A stretch of DNA of 6,525 nt from Bacillota bacterium (GTDB taxonomy: Bacteria; Bacillota; Clostridia; Christensenellales; CAG-138), in assembly GCA_023458355.1 (NCBI GenBank), contig JAEWZS010000185.1, forward strand, positions 1 to 6,525. Direction: 5' to 3'. A program made the translations under genes and the position numbers. Below the pieces are notes generated by a model. That model was not told where the DNA came from and made no database searches. It saw nothing but the letters and a program-made list of their open reading frames with translations. Shown piece after piece: positions 3,851 to 6,525 of the stretch; position 1 is the first letter of the stretch, and each line of letters begins with the position of its first letter.

Positions 3851-5104
3851 TTAATGCAGATTCTTGGTGATATACTTAGCAAGCTTTCCCATGCAGTTGA
3901 CATAACAGCCAAATTCATTGTCATACCAGCCGAATATTTTAGCATGCGTAACAGGTATGTTCATATCCGCATTAGCAGGCAGTGAGTGCCTCCGAAGCAT
4001 ATCTGTACCGAGCTTTAAAAAGCCGGTTCTGGTATGATTCTCAAGTCCCTCAATTACCACGGCGGCACGGCTGCCTATAAAGTCGGAGGATACGTTTTGC
4101 TGCTCGCTAAACACAAGCAAATCCTTTTGCGCGCCGCTGGCGGCCTTTTTATAAATGTCGTTGATGAACTCCCTTGTTAGAATGGGGTTGCCGATCTCAT
4201 CGTAAATTGTATGGAACGTAAGATTGAGCGATATCAACGAAACCGTGCAGGTAGGTACACGTATAGAATCCGCCATGAAGCCGACCATTTTAATTTCCGG
4301 GATAATCTCCTCAAGCGCATTAGCGGCTCCCGTCGAAGTAAGTATGAGGTTGTTAAATACCGAGCGATTGCGCCGCAAATCCTTGCTTCCCGCTTTGGGC
4401 GGCAAGTCTAGGATGCTTTGGTTGTTCGTTGCGGCATGCACCGTAGTCATGGACGCAGTTATGATATCGGTAGTTTCTTTTGTGTCTATAAGCGGTTTTA
4501 CCATGTGCGCCAAGCCCGTTGTCGTGCAGCTTGCCGCTGAAATAAGGTTATGCTTTAGAGGATTATAGTTGGAATGGTTTACACCATACACAAATGTGGC
4601 GCAATCCTCCGGCAGCGCATGGGTTACATCCTTAAGCTTAAACGGAGCGCTGATAATTACCTTTTCGGCACCTGCTTCCAAATGTCCGCGAAGGCTGCCC
4701 TTAGGATGGTCCGCAGGAAGAACGGGGTCTAAAAACTTTCCCGTGCAGTCGATCACGAGTCTTACTTCTTCCTTTGCCCAATCGATATCCCGGGGGTTTC
4801 TTGCGGTTGTTAAAAGCTTAATCGGCATGCCGCATAGCTCAAACATGCCCTCAGACCGGTTAGTGATTTTAGCCTCGCATGTTTTACCTGTATAGCCGAA
4901 CAAGAACTTATCCAAGGTACCGTAAGTGGAATCCGTCGTAAGGTACGCAATCGCATCTTCAAGCGTTTTACCGACTTCACGACCCGCATTGAGAACAATA
5001 CCGTCATAGTATTTCTGTTGCAGGTTGTTCCATAGCGTAAGTTTTCCGATCCTTCCGATACCGTTGATACCTAATGTCCCTTTTCCCTTTAATTTGATAT
5101 CCAA
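3851..5104 (-). CDS. Divergent, extended glyceraldehyde-3-phosphate dehydrogenase family protein
   Basis: Family reaction: phosphorylating oxidation of glyceraldehyde-3-phosphate to 1,3-bisphosphoglycerate in the cytoplasm. Seen landmarks: GINGIGRIG (12-20, Rossmann loop), VIDCTGKF (117-124), KVIISAPFK (148-156), GVNH (174-177), nucleophile Cys193 in SAASCTTTGLAH, His223 in MTTVHAATNNQ, DLRRNR (242-247), STGAA (257-261), Arg282 in SIRVPTC, and WYDNE (393-397). Cys, His and both phosphate-site Arg regions are present, so catalysis is plausible. Oddities: 417 residues against ~335; extra length near 125-142 and 360-390; Ala40 where classical enzymes have the NAD-ribose-binding Asp; SAASCTTT instead of SNASCTTN. 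The start is TTG, with AGGAGG (5113-5118) 8 nt upstream; the next in-frame Met is residue 87, inside the fold. It lies 20 bp after the PPDK-like stop, so the two are almost certainly one operon. A specialised rather than central glycolytic role is inferred. Confidence 0.9.
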   Translation of the reverse strand: MDIKLKGKGTLGINGIGRIGKLTLWNNLQQKYYDGIVLNAGREVGKTLEDAIAYLTTDSTYGTLDKFLFGYTGKTCEAKITNRSEGMFELCGMPIKLLTTARNPRDIDWAKEEVRLVIDCTGKFLDPVLPADHPKGSLRGHLEAGAEKVIISAPFKLKDVTHALPEDCATFVYGVNHSNYNPLKHNLISAASCTTTGLAHMVKPLIDTKETTDIITASMTTVHAATNNQSILDLPPKAGSKDLRRNRSVFNNLILTSTGAANALEEIIPEIKMVGFMADSIRVPTCTVSLISLNLTFHTIYDEIGNPILTREFINDIYKKAASGAQKDLLVFSEQQNVSSDFIGSRAAVVIEGLENHTRTGFLKLGTDMLRRHSLPANADMNIPVTHAKIFGWYDNEFGCYVNCMGKLAKYITKNLH

Positions 5105-5112
5105 AGCAAAAG

Positions 5113-5118
5113 CCTCCT
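5113..5118 (-). promoter_or_regulatory. Shine-Dalgarno deciding the TTG start of the GAPDH-like gene
   Basis: AGGAGG on the minus strand lies 8 nt before TTG (5102-5104), within the 20-bp gap after the PPDK-like stop codon. No ATG or GTG is available in frame near it, so the TTG start is well supported. Confidence 0.8.
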
Positions 5119-5124
5119 GACTCC

Positions 5125-6525
5125 TTATTTTTCTATGATATCATAGCAGCCTTCATAGATGCTGCCATGTTCTCCATCCATGGATATTGCGTCGCCGGAT
5201 CGTATTATGTGACCGTTTAACGTGCACATCTTTTCGGATTCTTTCACCGCAAGCCCGTTGCACTTTACAATACACACCTTGCCTAATCCAATGGCGGTTA
5301 CCGCTGCATGCGAGGTGCTTCCGCCTTTTGCGGTAATGAGCCCGTCGCAGACAAAAAGCATGGGGATATCATCCGGAACGGTATCCGGACGAATAAGGAT
5401 GAGCTTAGAATCCGGATGCTCCTGTTTAATCCGTTTCATATCCTCCATATCAAAGGCAGCAAAACCTGTAAGTGCACCGCCGCTTACACCAATCCCGTGG
5501 CCAATAATCTTCATTTCGTGTGCAGAAGATGCAAACTGACGGGTACTCTTCTTGCTGTTTACCTTCTGGTTACGCGTCTGCAGGATATATAGGCGTTCCG
5601 GGTCGTCTGCCTCAAAAGTAAATTCTATTTCCTGATGCACAAAACCATACTGCTCAATGAGCTGCCTTGCGTATTGATATAGGGTTTGATAAACCTTCGG
5701 GAATGCTGATTCGAGCGATACTTCCCCGTTGTATTGCTTTTTACGCTGTGCTTCCGATATCGGCAGCGTACTCACAAGCCCGGAAACAACATCCTCTCCC
5801 TGGCCACAGACCGCAAAATCACCGTATAAATTGATACTCGAATAATCCTTGAGGGGGCTGCTGGTAAAAACAACGCCCGTACCCGAGTTCGCAGATAGGT
5901 TCCCTAAAACCATTTTTTGCACCAATACCGCAGTTCCCCACTCATTGGCGATTTGCATATAGTCTCTGAACGTTGTCGAGCCCTGTGACGTCCATGAATC
6001 GAGCACACACCGTATCGCAACCTTCATCTGCTCTATGGGCTTGGTTTCAATATGAACGCCATGGTCTAAAACCGCTTTTTTATAATCCAATGCGATTTCC
6101 CGCATCTGATCCTTGGTAAAACTTATTTTTAATTCTACGCCGATACGCTTCTTGTGATCGACCATAATTTTATCGAATATATCGCGGTTAACGCCAAATG
6201 CCATGCCCCAGCTTTGCAAAAAACGCCTGTAGCAGTCCCATGCGGTCCAACCGTATGGTTCGCGAGAAGCCCAAGCCTTCGTGATAGCATCGTTCATGCC
6301 CACGTTGAGGAAGGTTTTCATAGCACCGGGCAAAGAGATAAAAGAACCGGAGCGCACCGAGAAAAACAACGGGTTGGACGGGTCACCGAATTTTTTGCCT
6401 GTCTGGCGCTCTATAACGGCAATCGAATGCTCGATATCTTTTATAAAATCCCGCTGCATATGATGGTTAGCGTAGAGCGGCTCAATATGCCGAAACGCTT
6501 CCGTTGTGATTACAAACCCCGGGGG
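5125..6525 (-). CDS. PPDK-like protein with ATP-grasp and phosphohistidine domains but no PEP/pyruvate barrel (N-terminus beyond window)
   Basis: The family makes PEP from pyruvate, ATP and Pi through a phosphohistidine. Here 466 residues are visible. The frame stays open from the Met at 6457-6459 to the right edge and encodes PPGFVITTEAF, the usual PPDK N-terminal motif, so the true start is outside the window. Visible numbering: SVRSG with Arg58, LPGAMKTFLNVGMND, SANSGTGVVFT, QGEDVVSG, Glu301 in EIEFTFE and Gln316 in LQTRN (ATP-grasp catalytic residues); then a short linker of ~30 residues, and the swivel domain with GGSTSHAAV, His406 being the phosphorylated residue. The protein ends ~60 residues after this His at a clean TAA, whereas full PPDK (~870 aa) continues with a ~350-residue PEP/pyruvate barrel. 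No barrel follows: the GAPDH-like gene starts 20 bp later. It may phosphorylate a different acceptor, or use a barrel encoded elsewhere; both are inference. No frameshift is evident. Confidence 0.9.
   Translation of the reverse strand, partial: PPGFVITTEAFRHIEPLYANHHMQRDFIKDIEHSIAVIERQTGKKFGDPSNPLFFSVRSGSFISLPGAMKTFLNVGMNDAITKAWASREPYGWTAWDCYRRFLQSWGMAFGVNRDIFDKIMVDHKKRIGVELKISFTKDQMREIALDYKKAVLDHGVHIETKPIEQMKVAIRCVLDSWTSQGSTTFRDYMQIANEWGTAVLVQKMVLGNLSANSGTGVVFTSSPLKDYSSINLYGDFAVCGQGEDVVSGLVSTLPISEAQRKKQYNGEVSLESAFPKVYQTLYQYARQLIEQYGFVHQEIEFTFEADDPERLYILQTRNQKVNSKKSTRQFASSAHEMKIIGHGIGVSGGALTGFAAFDMEDMKRIKQEHPDSKLILIRPDTVPDDIPMLFVCDGLITAKGGSTSHAAVTAIGLGKVCIVKCNGLAVKESEKMCTLNGHIIRSGDAISMDGEHGSIYEGCYDIIEK

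Noticed and set aside
4224..4568. 114-codon plus-strand open frame
   Set aside because: Lies fully antisense within the GAPDH-like gene, whose conserved motifs cover the same bases; no RBS or family resemblance.
4569..4895. 108-codon plus-strand open frame
   Set aside because: Antisense shadow of the GAPDH-like gene with no motif of its own.
5105..5130. Frameshift hiding a PPDK C-terminal barrel downstream of the stop
   Set aside because: The region after the TAA holds an RBS and the GAPDH-like gene in all its length; no barrel motifs are present in any frame up to that gene's end.
5222..5539. 105-codon plus-strand open frame
   Set aside because: Antisense to the phosphohistidine domain of the PPDK-like gene, which is clearly the coding strand.

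Overview
The window looks like chromosomal DNA from a low-to-mid GC Gram-positive anaerobe, most likely a member of the Clostridia. This is inferred from strong AGGAGG-type Shine-Dalgarno sites, a TTG start codon, a lipoprotein-type solute-binding protein, a PPDK-type ATP-grasp protein and many rho-independent hairpins. No rRNA, tRNA, CRISPR array, transposase or phage gene was seen.

Layout, left to right. (1) 1-765, minus strand: an amino-acid ABC transporter solute-binding lipoprotein, cut at its C-terminus by the window edge. It has its own RBS and a probable promoter overlapped by an 18-bp near-palindrome. (2) 873-906: a strong hairpin terminator closing the next unit. (3) 915-2847, minus strand: a two-gene unit read as peptide-deformylase-like protein, then a class-3-type aldehyde dehydrogenase. 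Its promoter lies inside a 32-bp dyad, and the spacing suggests a leaderless mRNA. (4) 2958-3174, plus strand: a 42-codon Arg/Pro-rich small ORF with an excellent RBS and its own terminator. (5) 3181-3596: about 415 bp of GC-rich, apparently non-coding DNA packed with inverted repeats. (6) 3642-3782, plus strand: a 46-codon acidic small ORF with a good RBS, followed by a 17-bp perfect hairpin in the convergent gap. (7) 3851-6525, minus strand: a two-gene operon read as a PPDK-like protein (N-terminus beyond the right edge), then a long, divergent GAPDH.

The most notable protein-level observation is in the last operon. The PPDK-like protein keeps the ATP-grasp domain and the phosphohistidine swivel domain but stops before the PEP/pyruvate barrel. 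Twenty bp later comes a 417-residue GAPDH-family enzyme that lacks the usual NAD-selective Asp and has altered residues around its catalytic Cys. This suggests a phosphoryl-transfer/dehydrogenase pair with a non-standard acceptor or cofactor, but that is inference. The second notable area is 2958-3823: two unrecognised small ORFs of opposite charge flank the highly structured segment, which could be a non-coding RNA or an interspersed repeat element.
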